64,000 nucleotides of DNA from Chrysoperla carnea (taxonomy: Eukaryota; Arthropoda; Insecta; Neuroptera; Chrysopidae). The stretch is from the NCBI RefSeq assembly GCF_905475395.1, contig NC_058338.1:4341001-4405000 (forward strand). Reading direction: 5' to 3'. A model generated the notes under the pieces. It did not search any database. It saw only the letters and a list, made by a program, of their open reading frames with translations, and was not told where the DNA came from. Positions 39,267-51,371 of this stretch are shown one piece after another. Positions within the stretch are counted from its first letter, which is position 1, and every line of letters begins with the position of its first letter. Both the position numbers and the translations under genes were made by a program.

Positions 39267-39575
39267 ATGAAATGCTTTAGGTTAGGTTAGAGTGGCTGTC
39301 CTCGGGTGAGAGGACACACTTAAACCATAGGGTCCGTTGTGATACCGTAAAAGGGTTGGCCCATCCCCGGCCACTACTCCATGAACCATTTGGAGCTGTT
39401 TAAGAACAGCAGGAGGGCTTTGACGACGACTGACTTTAGGTCGGAGAGGTCGTCAAAGAGAGGCTGGCTCAAGTATGTTCATCTCCTCATGACAAGAACT
39501 GGGCAGTGACAGAGAAGATGAGACATTGTCTCCTCCTCGTTACCACTGTGACAGCTCCTGCAATGAAATGCTTTA
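39267..39575 (-). mobile_element. 5'-truncated non-LTR retrotransposon (LINE) 3' end, copy B, with 13-bp TSD
   Basis: The inserted piece is 39280-39562 (283 bp), flanked by perfect duplications ATGAAATGCTTTA at 39267-39279 and 39563-39575. Read on the minus strand it encodes the zinc-knuckle end of the LINE (GGAGCTGTCACAGTGGTAAC and on to AAATGGTTCATGGAG), then the shared 3' UTR. It ends CACTCTAACCTAACC. The perfect duplication shows a genuine, fairly recent retrotransposition. Confidence 0.92.
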
Positions 39576-39762
39576 CTTTATTTACTATGAATTTTTCTAT
39601 AAAATCCGGTAATCCGGAAACATTCCAATAATTCGGAACCCTCTAATTTTGAACAGTGCCAGATTAGTGAGATTCTTCTGTATATAAAATAATAAACTTG
39701 GGAACATATTTCTTAAAATATAATAAATAAATTATAATTCTGAGACGTGTTAGAGATGGAGA

Positions 39763-41279
39763 TTAATTAGGGACATGATTAATAAGATGCTCTTCTAATC
39801 CACCACTTTCAGTGACAAGGGCACGTTCTAAAATGACACGACCTTCTTTATATCGTTGATTCTCTTCGGTAGCAAATTCATACATCCAACCCAATTTTGT
39901 GTCACAGGATTTGCAAGCAACATCACGTACCTAGAAAACAATATATCTATATATATATATATATATAAGAATGGAAACTGACTGATCCTTTTCCTGGTTC
40001 CTTATGTAATGTAAGTGAGCACTAAGAAGGGACTTTTTTGAAAATTCATCTCCTAAGGGGCTCAATATCGCAATGTTTGGATCGATTTTAGTCCATATCT
40101 AAAACACTATTCGACCAGTCAACAAATGTACGCGATTTTTGTACTTTTTGGATCAAAATTACCTTATATACTGAGTTTTATCGTAATTGGAGATAACAAA
40201 AATTTTTCGATTTTTTTTATTTTTTTTAAGGGGTACCCCTTTGAAAAAATCGAGAAAATCGGAAAAAAATTTTTGTTTCGGAATTTGATGAAACTCGGTG
40301 GATGGGATAATTTTGATCCAAAAAGTATAAAAACCAGGTTAATTTAATGATTGGATGCAGAGTTTCTGAGATATCGCAATATTTGCATCGATTTTAGTCC
40401 GTACCTCAAAAACTATTCGACCAGTCAACAAATGCACGCGATTTTTGCACTTTTTGGGTCAAAATTACCTTGTATACTGAGTTTTATTGAAATTGGAGAT
40501 AACAAAATTTTTTCGATTTTTTGCATTTTTTTTAAGGGGTACCCCTTTGAAAAAATCGAGAAAATCGGAAAAAAAAATTTGTTTCGGAATTTGATGAAAC
40601 TCGGTGGATGGGGTAATTTTGATCCAAAAAGTATAAAAACCAGGTTAGTTTAATGATTAGACCTATATAAAAGACCATTTTCAAAAATGTTAGAGTTCCC
40701 AATATAAAATTGTGAACAAAAGGGAGGATGGGTGAGGGCTACAACGTGATAGTCTTTGTTTTAAAAGGAGAAATTACCCAGCAAAGCGGGCGGTTATCTA
40801 CTAGTTATATATCTCAAAATTTATAGGGGTGTAAATACGATTGAATGCAAAGGAAACGAGTTAATCTCAAAAAACGGATTTTTGCGACCTTGGACCTTGA
40901 ACATATCTAAGAACACCATGTGTGACTTTTGAGACTTTTGAGACAAAATTTGTATTATCAAAATAAAGATTTGTTGACCTTATTCCGTTATTAAAGATTT
41001 CGAGGTGAAACCCTAAGATGCTTGGACAAACAACGTTTTTACGTTTAATTTTTAAATAAATATAAAAAAACCAATTACCATATGTCGACCAGTTAACATA
41101 ACTCGATCTTGTACTTCACTATACGTTAAATTAACGACACGATTAAATAAAAATGCACGTCCTGTTGCACCAGTAAATCGTGTACTAATTAATTCGGAAC
41201 GATTTGTTAAATTTGTATCACAACTTGCACATGAAAATAAACGTGATCCACCCATATGCTCCAAAAAAATTCGACCCAT
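39763..41279 (-). CDS. yippee: Yippee / YPEL5-type zinc-binding protein
   Basis: Two coding exons: 41279-41079 (67 codons) and 39930-39763 (55 codons plus TAA), joined in phase 0 (HM|VRD) across a 1,148-bp GT-AG intron. The 122-residue product matches the usual length of Yippee/YPEL5. It begins [11 protein letters not shown] and has the paired zinc ligands CASC and CKSC about 50 residues apart, with the conserved [17 protein letters not shown] and [17 protein letters not shown] blocks. The family folds as a zinc-bound beta-tent. YPEL5 is a component of the CTLH/GID ubiquitin ligase complex in animals. An acceptor just upstream of the ATG (AG at 41297-41298) shows an additional 5' UTR exon further right, probably within 41470-41680. 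The intron contains a complete Helitron-type element. Confidence 0.96.
39946..40804 (+). mobile_element. Complete non-autonomous Helitron in the yippee intron
   Basis: Starts TC (TCTATATATATATA) and ends CTAG. It is inserted between A (39945) and T (40805), exactly the Helitron signature. A short hairpin, CCCAGCAAAGCGGG with CCC/GGG and GC/GC pairing, lies 11 bp before the terminal CTAG. The centre has two tandem 306-bp repeats; the palindrome GGGGTACCCC recurs at 40230 and 40536. No Rep/helicase coding sequence is present, so it depends on an autonomous partner. Related repeats lie at 60.2 kb and 62.3 kb. It is opposite in orientation to yippee. Confidence 0.88.
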
Positions 41280-41295
41280 TTTCTCTTGTGAAATT

Positions 41296-42986
41296 TCTGA
41301 AAGACATTTTTGATCATATTATTTAATTAAACTATGTCATCATGTTTACAAAACAAAGTGCATTCTCCAACATTCACACTTTTTTAATATAAAAAATCAA
41401 TAAATATTTATTAAAATTTTATTAAATATATTAAATAATTTGTACATTGAATAGAAATAACATAAAATTTACCTAAATTATTTGATAAAAATATTGAAAA
41501 ATATAATTTTTTTTTATTATAATGACGTTTATTGTTTCTAAATATCAGCTGGTTTTTGACAGTCTGTGAATGTGGTCGTCTGTTGATGATGTTAAGAAAC
41601 ACAAAGAACATGGGGGGATTCATAGACATATGGATATCGTTTTTTTTTTTAATTCAATAGAAGATTCCATTTGGTGTTAATAAAGAAAGATGGCGAATAA
41701 AGTAATGGAAAAGTACTGCGTTTTCATATACGTAATTGTTATCAATAAATGTTTGCAAAAATGTTCTGTGAAAGCATGTATCAAATTCTATTGTTCATTT
41801 GTGTGTTTTTATTTTGAATATTTTACTTACTCCTATTACAATTCAACACGTCAGATATTTATTTTATATGATTGATTAAATTTGGAATGCAAGATAAAAT
41901 CAGGTGCCTAAGTTATTTTCTTTTTTACTAACTTTAATCAAAAGTGTCTCACTAAGTCACGTAGCTCACTTTGACCCTATGTCAGTGTGCATATCAGGCT
42001 ACTATCACAATTTATTTCGGAAAAATACACACGCTTTCTTGCCAAAAACTTAAATTAAATTTTAAACCTTTTTTAAACTGTCAAAAACGCAGGCATCCAA
42101 TTTGATGACGTAATATGGGTATCACAATACGAAATAACACAAATAAGTTTGACAGATATATTCATAGACATCTGATTATAATAAATATAAATACTTATTA
42201 TCTATGTATATATTATACCCAACTGTCTACACTGAACTAACTGATGGTCAATAACTCATACCGCTATGACATCACAGCAGGGCTTATCCGCGTTTTAGGT
42301 CACGTGATATACAGTTTAAAAATTACGATTTGTAATTTTAATATTTTTAAAGAAAAATGTGCTCTTTATGACTCGAAATCAGAATATTTAAGTATATTTT
42401 TACATAAATTTTAACTTTTTTCAAATTTCATGATTTATTTTTGACTAACGATAATACCCTATAACAGCTACAGAGAAAAGTTACCAGTTTAATTTCTCCC
42501 GAATAATTATGTTTTGAATTTAATATTTCATTGTTTAAAATTAGACATAATTTATTATAATAATAAATAAAAAATGAATTAAAATGTTTCTTAAAGATAT
42601 TTAAAAATCTTTATGCTTAGAACACGCATATATGATGAAATTTTATAAGTCGATGGTATGTAGTTGACCATAAGTACCGTTAGATGGCAGATTTTTTGAG
42701 AGATTTCTCACAGATTAGCGAAAAAAAAAGAGTTTTGACTTTCCGTATCATTACGAGAATGAGTGGGTGTGTACGTTATTGTGTGCTTAATTGAATTGCA
42801 CTTAAATCATTTCAAAAAAAAATAATGCAGTACATTTAAGCTGAACTTTAAAAAAAAAAACTCATTAGTAAGTACATTTTAACACATTTAATTATATAGA
42901 TTATTATTAAATTAATTTATTATTGACCGCCATTAAATCTCCTACAGTGTATTAGTTATTATGCATAAATTTTCTTGTTTATATAG
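41296..42986. promoter_or_regulatory. Divergent upstream region shared by yippee (minus) and Smaug (plus)
   Basis: The two CDS starts are 1.75 kb apart and face away from each other. At 41687-41695 the plus strand reads AAGATGGCG, a YY1-type motif often placed at or just inside animal 5' ends. On the minus strand a donor-like CTAAATTATTTG/TTTAGGTAAAT site near 41472 could end the yippee 5' UTR exon. No TATA box is convincing. The rest, including 41880-42960, is AT-rich without recognised features. Confidence 0.4.
41690..41701 (+). CDS. Possible alternative first exon of Smaug (four codons)
   Basis: ATG GCG AAT AAA is followed by GTAATG, a usable donor. An acceptor at 42985-42986 (TTATATAG) would join it in phase 0 to a stop-free stretch (LCFLDYDKKKLNNK) leading into the Smaug ATG at 43029. 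The arrangement is consistent but weak, because the donor is not a strong match. It is given as a possibility only. Confidence 0.2.
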
Positions 42987-43028
42987 CTCTGTTTTTTGGA
43001 TTACGACAAGAAAAAACTAAACAACAAA

Positions 43029-46000
43029 ATGGAATTTTTACCAATGCGAGATTTTTCGGAATTTTGTGAGAATTTAACAGATATTCGGGGGAAATTTCAA
43101 AAATGGGATAGTTGTGAACGAACGGTAGCACTTTATTATTTAATGAGTGGTTTACCATTTGCAAATGCAAGATTTCTCCAGTATACACTTGAACATTGCA
43201 TAACATCTGTATTAAATACAGAACTTATCACTTTGGAACGGAATGCAAACGATATTAATTTTATATCGACAATACAATGGGATCGGCCTCATACAGCGTT
43301 AAATCGTTTACTTGCTGTTTTACCGCTATTAAAACCGGGTAATCGTGAAGTCGCTGATCGTTATCTAGTTATTATACGTAAAGTTTTAAGTGAATTAGTA
43401 ACATTGCCAAATTCTCGTGCCTATAACGATTGCGTTGAATTAATGAGTTATGTTTTTGTACATCCCGCTTTTGATAAAGACGATAAGAAGTCATTTAAAC
43501 TTCTATTGAAAAAAATGATTAATAAATCGGGATTATTTGCGAATATTGATGGGTTTGGGTACACATCGGTGAATGAACATAGTAGTGACGATTCAGTTAG
43601 TCCAAATACTGAAGTAAATACGGATCGAATGGCAAGACGATCGAATAGTTTGACACCGGCTCAAAGTGATTCACATGAGAGCCTAGGATATAGCAGTGGA
43701 GTATGGTCTTCACAAGAGAATTTATCGATTCCACAAAAACCACGTAGTTATTCATTGTCATGTGATCCGACCGTGCCTCCACCGCCGTTAACATCGAGTA
43801 GTTCGGATACCCGGTTGCATGATATGCAACAATCGCAACAGCCCATTTCGAAAGGGATTATTTTTTGGTTGAAATCTTTGCGCTTACATAAATATAGTTG
43901 GGTTTTTGCGAATTTAAATTATGAACAAATGATTGCGTTAACGGATGAACAGTTACAAGCGGCGGGTATAACAAAAGGGGCTCGTCATAAATTATTAATT
44001 AGTATTGCGAAATTACGAGAGCGATCATCGATGTTGACACAATTGGAGACGGAGGTTTTAAATGGTGGTGATTTATCGGTTGCGCTAAGGAAATTAAAAA
44101 CTATTTTACAAAGTCCATTACAAACGAATGCGAATGAAGATTTACCATCACAATTTGTTAAAGTTATGGGAAAAGGTAAACACTTTTTTTAATAAATTTG
44201 TTATTAATTTTATTATTTTTGTTCATTTGATTTCGTTTATTAATAATATTTATGATACAATTGCGCCCTTTTTTTATTTGTTTTATTTGCGAATAGTTTA
44301 AACAGTTCTTGTTCATTCAATTTGAACAAGAATGATCTTTAGGAAAAACAAACCACTTTTATTGGAAAATTTTTTTCAAAGAATGGCTAGATTTCGCAGC
44401 AATTATACGAAATAACAAAAGGGAATATTCATGAAATTTAAATTTGGTTCAAATATTTTTCTTCCATAACTTTAATGACTGGACATTTGAACTAAACCAT
44501 TATTTTAGTAATTAATATCTTTTTAATTACTTAAAATTAATTAATAAAAGTACAAATTCAGTGAGGGCATTTAAAAATTTCTAAAACGGAAATTCAAATT
44601 ATTATACGGACGTGACATCATAGTACGGGCTTGTCAAATTTGTTGACATACTGTATGATATTAATTACTTACATTTTATATGGTATTTCATTAAATTATA
44701 TTATTCTACGGCTTTTTTATTAGAAAACTTAATAATAACGAGTGTAAATTCTGTGTTGTAAATTCATTTTTTTAAAGTGTAAATTATACATTGAACTGTC
44801 ACCAATTGACAGATCACGTACTTATACGTCATCAAAAGAGAGCGCCAAAAAACTGCGTTTAAATATTCAAAATTATAATGTATTTTAAATATTTTTTTAC
44901 ACTTAAATACAACATTTTTAAACAGTATTTATATTTTTTTACTTTGTTATAACGGTGTAAACAATGAATTAAAAATATAAAAAAATACCTGAATATTCCC
45001 TATTACTACCTGTTCGCTGACGTTTGGAATATTGAAATACTACGCTTAGCTTTCGATTTATTGATTTTTTAATAGAAATTTTCCAAATTCACCAGAAGAA
45101 ATCAATGTTTTTCTAATGACTTGCTTCTCTTTTTCTAGCATGTACTCAACTGTTAATGGTCCGACATCCGCCAGATGATTGTGTATCACAATTTACATGG
45201 TTATGTGATCGTGCCGAAACATTGGACGCATTTAATGGTGAACATAAACGTCGATTGGGAATGTGGAAAAGTCAATTATGTAGAGCTGGTTTCAATACAA
45301 CGTCTGTACAACGGAATAATTATAATTCATCACATACCAGGTAAGCCATCACAAAAAAGTGGCGACGATCTTAAAAATTCTTTAAGGAAAAGGGTAATTT
45401 AAAGGGGAGTGTTCTTATATATGTTTCAAGTGCGAGTTTAGGGTTCCGTAACCGAAAAATGTGTCGGGGGTTTTTTAAATTTTATAAATTTCACTTGTTT
45501 TACGAATAATTTGAGTTAGTAATAATAATTTAAATTTTATTTCAACAGAAATGGTAATAAGTCAAATTATTACGGCTCTACGTCCAAATTTCAAAATAAT
45601 CATCAATCCACAACCAGCAACGGGTACAATCATAAAAGTTCATCATATCCAAACATGCATACCAAACAACAACCAGGTCAGCCAGGCTCAACACGAACAT
45701 CCTTAAATAATTTATGTCCCCCAACAGCTCCTCCATTACCTTCTGTATGTACAATATCAACAAATTCAAACAATCCACATCAAACACCTTCACCTTCGAG
45801 CACATCGTCAGCATCTCCCTCGTCAATACTATCAAATTGTTCTCTACTTAAGGCTGCCGTTGTTACAACCGTTCCATTACCGACAACACAGCCACAACAA
45901 GTACGTTTTTGTAATCCTACCGGGGGTGGTGGGGGTACGAATAATAGTGTTACAAAATCACAAAGCGAACAACAAATCAATCGAACCGATAATCATAATC

Positions 46001-46080
46001 GTAAAGATAAGAGTGTGGATATTGAAAGTAGTTTAGAGAATCTTTGTTTACAAATGATGGAACATGCTCTTGGCCCTTAA
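43029..46080 (+). CDS. smg: Smaug / SAMD4 RNA-binding translational repressor
   Basis: Three exons: 43029-44175, 45139-45340 and 45549-46080. Both introns are GT-AG and phases agree, giving 626 residues. The chosen ATG has context CAACAAAATGG; a stop-free lead (42987-43028) leaves a spliced upstream start possible. Smaug binds stem-loops (SREs) in mRNAs and recruits deadenylation and translational-repression factors in the cytoplasm. The N-terminal Smaug similarity regions are visible (KFQKWDSCERTVALYYLM; LPLLKPGNREVADRYL at about residues 105-120). A Ser-rich linker follows. The SAM domain runs from about residue 273 (KGIIFWLKSLRLHKYSWVF) to 336, with the basic ITKGARHKLL patch that contacts RNA in this family. 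Next is the PHAT-type helical region (LLMVRHPPDDCVSQFTWLCD), split over exons 1-2. The last exon is low complexity (Ser, Thr, Pro, Asn, GGGGG) and ends with a short conserved-looking helix, IESSLENLCLQMMEHALGP. Confidence 0.95.
45341..45548 (+). repeat. Smaug intron 2 with a fragment of a dispersed repeat
   Basis: The intron contains GGTAATTTAAAGGGGAGTGT followed by TCTTA and a CGATCTTAAAAAT block. A very similar string, GGTAATTTAACGGAGAGTGT, occurs at 50696-50715 in a repeat that spans 50570-50780. The two are copies of one dispersed family. Confidence 0.55.
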
Positions 46081-49000
46081 TTGTTAATCCATGAGTTTGT
46101 ATTCATTTTGTTTGTGGGATAGTACAGAGAAATTCGATTTTTCTACAAAAAAAAGGACACTTCGTTGGATAAACAAAAAGGATTCACGGATTCATTACTT
46201 TAAAAATATTTTTACCAAATAATATCGTCACTCAAAATAATACAATTTTTCGTGGTCTTTTTGTTAACAGCTTTTAAGGGTTTTGATAAAAGATTCTATT
46301 TTTATGAAATGATTGACGAGAGACTCTTTTCAGAACAAAAAGTTAGTGATCACTGATCATGCATCTATGGCGATCTATGCTGAGTGTAACTATAGTGAAA
46401 CCTAAACTGAAACCCACTTTTCGCCAAAAAATTCGTTAAATTCTGTCGTAAAGTAGGTTTAACAGTAGTTCTCGTTTTTTGCGATTGTACTCAGAGAATA
46501 TCCTCTTTCAGGAGTAACTTGCAGTTCACAAATAAAACTTATTGATGCTTGTGTCCGGCAACATTTCTGGAATCTCGCTGTGTTCTTCCCTAAATTCTTC
46601 ATTTAATTTTCTAAAAATTTTCTGATCGTAATTTCTCTGTACTACGAATATAATTCGAACGACTTCGTTATTTTTAGTTTATTGTTAATCAAATTTTTTT
46701 TTAATTTTATATATATTGACGGCCTCTCTGGAAGTTGGCTCTTAGTTTTTTTTTTAATGTAAAGAACTTGTTTTCGCTCTAAACACATGTTAAATAATTT
46801 TTACATTCATTTTATTGGAAGTTTTTAATTAGGTTCTTTTTTTAATTAATTAATTATTATTATTTGGATACAACATTGAATGTTGGTTTTTTTGTGAAAG
46901 GGGATAACTAGGGGGAGGTACATATTTTTTAATTGAATTATATGCGCACTGTTTTTGAGACTGTTTTTTCTTAATATATTTATAGTTTATTTGATAAACG
47001 TTTTTTTAAAGACGTTTTTCTTGTGCAGTGTACAAAATACGGTGGATATGTCCCAGAATTTAGTTCTCAAATCATTATTTCTTTATTTGTGTCACAAAAT
47101 AAATCAATTTTCGAAACTCTCAGGAAATAGATTTTGTTTCCGGTTTTTTCAATTCATTTCAATCTGATTTTTGAGATTCTATTGATACGTCTGCGTTCTT
47201 TAAAAAACCCTAAAATAATTATGCCATTTTGTTAATCATTCCAATCCAAAAATCCCTCTATTTTTATTTAACAAAAAGAGAAAATAAATAATGCTAGTGA
47301 ACTAAATTTTGGGACAAACTTGTATTGAAGCTGCTTTTTAATATTTTCTATGATTTTTGAAATGAATAATTATTATAATTATGATTATTTGGCGTCATGC
47401 AAAACGTCGTGCGTGATTTATTTATTCAAGCGTTTTAATCTCGTGTTTTTTTCTTTATTATTTAATATTTTAGTCAAATTGTGGATGTAATCTATTCAAC
47501 CAGAGAAAGGTAAAAACAAATTTAAGAGAAAATTCGTTTTAATTTTGCAATTTTTATCAAATTTTTGGTCCAAATTTATTATGGATAGAATCAAAATAAT
47601 CAAAATTACAAATGATGACTTAATTTTTACAAAATATTCTGAGAAAGCGATTAGGGTTGTTATTTGAACTTAAAAAAATTGTGTTATGTAATTTGGATTT
47701 TATTTTCTACTTAAATATGACAGTGGCTGCGTTTGCATAACTGGATGCTTTCGCATTCTACGAGTGTAAGAGAGTACATACAGAGAGCAAAGTGTATAAG
47801 AAAGATATCCTATTATAAGTAGGTTTTCATGCATTTATGTTTACCGAAGCTACAACACATGCAAGAAAACATATCTATAATAGTATCTCTTTCTTATACA
47901 CTATGCTCAATGTATACATATGTATGTTCTCTATAATATTCGACTCCATTCTAGTTCATTACATTTGGATCATGGCCAGTATTTTCTATCCAAAATAAAT
48001 CTTAATACCAAAAAAAAGAAAAATTGGCGAAAAATTTTATTTTAAATGTGATAATTCTTTTTAAAAATTTGAAAAAAAAAAGAATATTCATTTCGAATTT
48101 CAATGAAACTATTCGATAATTTAAATTAAGGTATCATTGAAACTGATCATTTGATATTGCGTACTAGCATTTTATTTTTGTTAAAATTAAGTGACTTGTG
48201 GGTAACGGCCTCTAATTTTTAAAATTTAAGTACAATAAAAAAAAATAATAATTTTTTTAGAGAAAAAAAAAACAATTTTTTGTTTTGTGACCAAATGTGT
48301 GTTCGCTGCTTTGTGATTTGTGAAGCATAAACAGAAAAAAACAAACAAAAACATTTTACTAGTCTTGTTACCATTTCAAGTGTTTTTTGTGCACGGTCAA
48401 TTTTTTTTCTAAAATATAATTGAGATATTTTCGAGAAACGTTACGTAAAAAATACTAATGTATTTTTTTTTATATAAAAAAAAAATTAATCGATTAGCGT
48501 ATAAAAAAAAAAAAAAAAAATTTGACGTTATTTTTGTGGAGTGATTTTTTGATTGGTAGCTTATTATTCCCGAAAACTAGTGATGAATTTAATACGTTGA
48601 TAGTGCCAAGAAAACAAATTTGTGATGGTTCAGTTCCAAAATTGACGGCTTTTAAATTTTTTAAGCAAACGACCAAATAAAACATGTAAATAAGTTTTCA
48701 AATACGGAGTGCCTCAAAAAAAAAAATGCATACGCTCTTTTTATTAAACATTTATAATTATTAATTATGATGGGGAAAAAATTTAAAATTAAAAACAATG
48801 GGATTGATTGTAGAAAACAGCATTTATCGAAAGTATTCAGATTGGTAGCCATTGTGGTAGCCAATATCGAAAATAAGTAATTTTGAATCCCGTTTGTACA
48901 TCTCGTAAACTAAATTTTTTTGAACACCCCGTATTGAAAAAGATGACATTTTTCGAAATTAGAATGATTTTATGCATATTCCAAAACATTATGGAACACG

Positions 49001-49900
49001 ACCGTTTTTCTTTGACGAACCCAAAATGTTTGCCTTTTTTCTTTTAGATAAACAAAAAATTTTAACCAAATATTGACGTGTACAATTCATCACCAGTTTT
49101 CGGATTATATATATTTAATGGAAAAAATGATAAACTTGACAGTATTGTTACAATTTTGTTTTTGGAATGGAGAAATTTTTGAAAAATGTTTGGTTCCAAA
49201 TTTTTTTGATATGTGATCTTTATTTTATTTAGAAAATTTTTGTTTTTGACTTCATTTTGATTTCGGTCAACTTGATATCTATTTTACCAATATTGACTAA
49301 GTACTAATTTTACAAGGGAAAAACGTATCCAAGTGGTATTATTTTATTATTCCAAAAGCTTGGGAAAATTATTAGAATTATTAGTATGTTTTATGCGTGT
49401 CAGCTTTGTCTGGTCTCTTAGTCGAAGAAATAAAGCAATGAAGTGTAGATTTCCTGAGCAGTAAAACGGATCAGGATGCGGTTTTTCACATTCGATCCGT
49501 TTCGGCATTTTTCAAATAAACATTCGTATGATAGTAAAGCAAAACTAAAACTGAAGGTCATTGAAAGGATTTGCTTCGTCCCACTAACAGAGGTTATTCA
49601 GTGCCAAAGTATTGGGACCTCAGCATGATTTCCACTTATGGAGGTTCTCACTTGTCCAGGTCTCAATTAACAAAGTTTCACTGTATTTTATGAAATATTG
49701 ACGAAAAACGACATTGTTATTTCTATATTTCATCAATTCGAAGTTGTTGAGACCAGACTATCACCATAAAATTAGTACTTTATATGTGCAATATAAAACA
49801 AATAATTTAAATAGTACTTAAGTTATTTGACAAAAGAAATTTTTTTATTGGAATTTTTGTGAAAATTAAAACATTTTTGTTTATTTGTTGTGATTGTCAA
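46081..49900 (+). other. Smaug 3' flank, probably a long AT-rich 3' UTR; contains one foldback
   Basis: No further exon is seen after the Smaug stop. The sequence is AT-rich with several possible polyadenylation signals, so the transcript end cannot be fixed. A foldback element lies at 47769-47942 (separate entry). A stretch near 44310-44420, inside Smaug intron 1, shares AAAAACAAACCACTTTTATT with 52335-52360, another dispersed repeat. Confidence 0.4.
47745..47960. mobile_element. Foldback/MITE-like element F2
   Basis: The left arm (AGTACATACAGAGAGCAAAG, GTGTATAAGAAAGATATC, GGTTTTCATGCA) pairs with the right arm (TGCAAGAAAACATATC, GTATCTCTTTCTTATACACT, ACATATGTATGTTCTCT). The arms are about 65-80 nt and separated by about 30 nt. 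No target duplication is obvious and there is no coding content. Confidence 0.7.
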
Positions 49901-49908
49901 TAGTCAAA

Positions 49909-50107
49909 TACGGAAGCCTGAATGGGTCACTGTCAATTTATGAGAAAGTAGCGCTACACTAGCTTATTTTTTAAATATGTACTACTCACAAGTATAAGAC
50001 CAACTTTTAAAAGTCACTAGTTCATAAAATATGCAAGTGCATTAAAAAATATGCAAGTGTAGCGCTACTTTCTCATAAATTGACAGTGACTCATTCAGGC
50101 TTCCGTA
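49909..50107. mobile_element. MITE family M1, copy 2 (palindromic)
   Basis: Perfect inverted ends TACGGAAGCCTGAATG / CATTCAGGCTTCCGTA up to one base, continuing through TCACTGTCAATTTATGAGAA and AGTAGCGCTACAC with its complement. The ends are flanked by TA on both sides, which would fit a Tc1/mariner-type insertion. Alternatively the flanking TAGTCAA at 49901-49907 and 50106-50112 is a longer target duplication. It has no coding sequence. Copy 1 is at 19.8-20.1 kb. Confidence 0.85.
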
Positions 50108-51371
50108 GTCAAGTCACTAGCACTGTCAAGTACGAATGTGTAATTGTCTTAAATAGTAGAATTAATACAAAAAAAAAATGGTACATGCGTGTGTTAAGTA
50201 TATAAAAAATAAGTATATCTTTATAATGTGATTGTCCTATGTGTGATACAACCAGCCATTGAGTGGCTAACCACTGTAACGGAAGACTGATATGTAGTAC
50301 ACAGATGCTATTACTAAAAAAATAAAAAAAACATTTAAAAAAAAATCAAAAAAAAAAACAAACCATATTTGTATTCATTTGCACGATGTTTTTAGAAGTT
50401 AAGATAAACAAAAAATTACTACTGTCATTAATTATTAAAACTTGTAATAGTTGTTGTCAATGGAATAAAACAGAATATGATCAGCATTTTTGTAATTCTA
50501 ATATTATTGATGAAAAAAATATATATTTGATCTTGAGCTATTTGTTTCTTTTTTTTTTTTAACCCTCCGAACTAAAAAAAGGGGTTGTTATAAGTTTGAC
50601 CGCCATGTGTGTATATCTGTGTGTGTTTCTGCCCGTGGCATCGTCGTAGCCCTAAACGGATGAAACGATTTTAATTTGTTTGGTTTCATTTGAAAGGTAA
50701 TTTAACGGAGAGTGTTCTTAGACGAGCTTAAAGTTCCCTTCTCAAAAAAAATTAAAAAATTGGCGATGATCTTCAAAATCGATTCAGTTTGGAAAAGGCA
50801 TGACGGATGGCATGTTATTATTGTTGTTGCTCTCGATTTACCGTGTCATTCAATTTACTTTTACTTTGTACAATTAAGTAAGGATTTTGCTTTATTGAAG
50901 AGGAAAGTTTGTGCTTTATTTATTAGTATTGAATATTAATGTTTCCAAAAAATATTTGTGATTCATATTTGCTGTTAAAAAAAGTAGCATTTTTACATTA
51001 AATGTATCAAACTCAAAGCATCGATTATTTGAAGTTGAGCAAAATTTTGACGAACTCGTGCTGCTTCTTTTGTTATCGTGTTGGCATAGTTTTGGTATCT
51101 CCGTGCTACGTTTATTTTGGCATCGAGTGTAGTATTAACACTGATGGAATCTTTCCTAAAAGATCTAAACAAGTCTATTATAGATCATCGAATAAGCATA
51201 AATGGATAATATAGGATGATTCAATTAACAAGAATAATTTTTAAATGTTTATTTTTTTTAACAATAAGATTAAATACAACAGATATAATTAATCAAGTCT
51301 TATATCACACCTTTACGGAAAAAAAGGAATACTGATGGGCTAACAAATAACTTAGAACCTAAAACAAACTC
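50108..51371. other. Intergenic; dispersed repeat at 50570-50780
   Basis: 50570-50780 includes GTTATAAGTTTGACCGCCAT, a GT-rich tract and CGTCGTAGCCCTAAACGGAT, matching in part Smaug intron 2. Plus-strand frames at 50712-50939 and 51002-51214 have no recognisable domain. The right end includes the 3' UTR of the cuticular-type gene, with an AATAAA signal on the minus strand at 51248-51253. Confidence 0.5.

Noticed and set aside
40126-40653. Two similar frames of 73 and 100 codons (and relatives at 62594-63143) as repeated proteins
   Set aside because: They are readings of the 306-bp Helitron repeat, whose length is a multiple of three. Differences between units change residues freely and shift or stop frames, so they do not look like coding sequence under selection.
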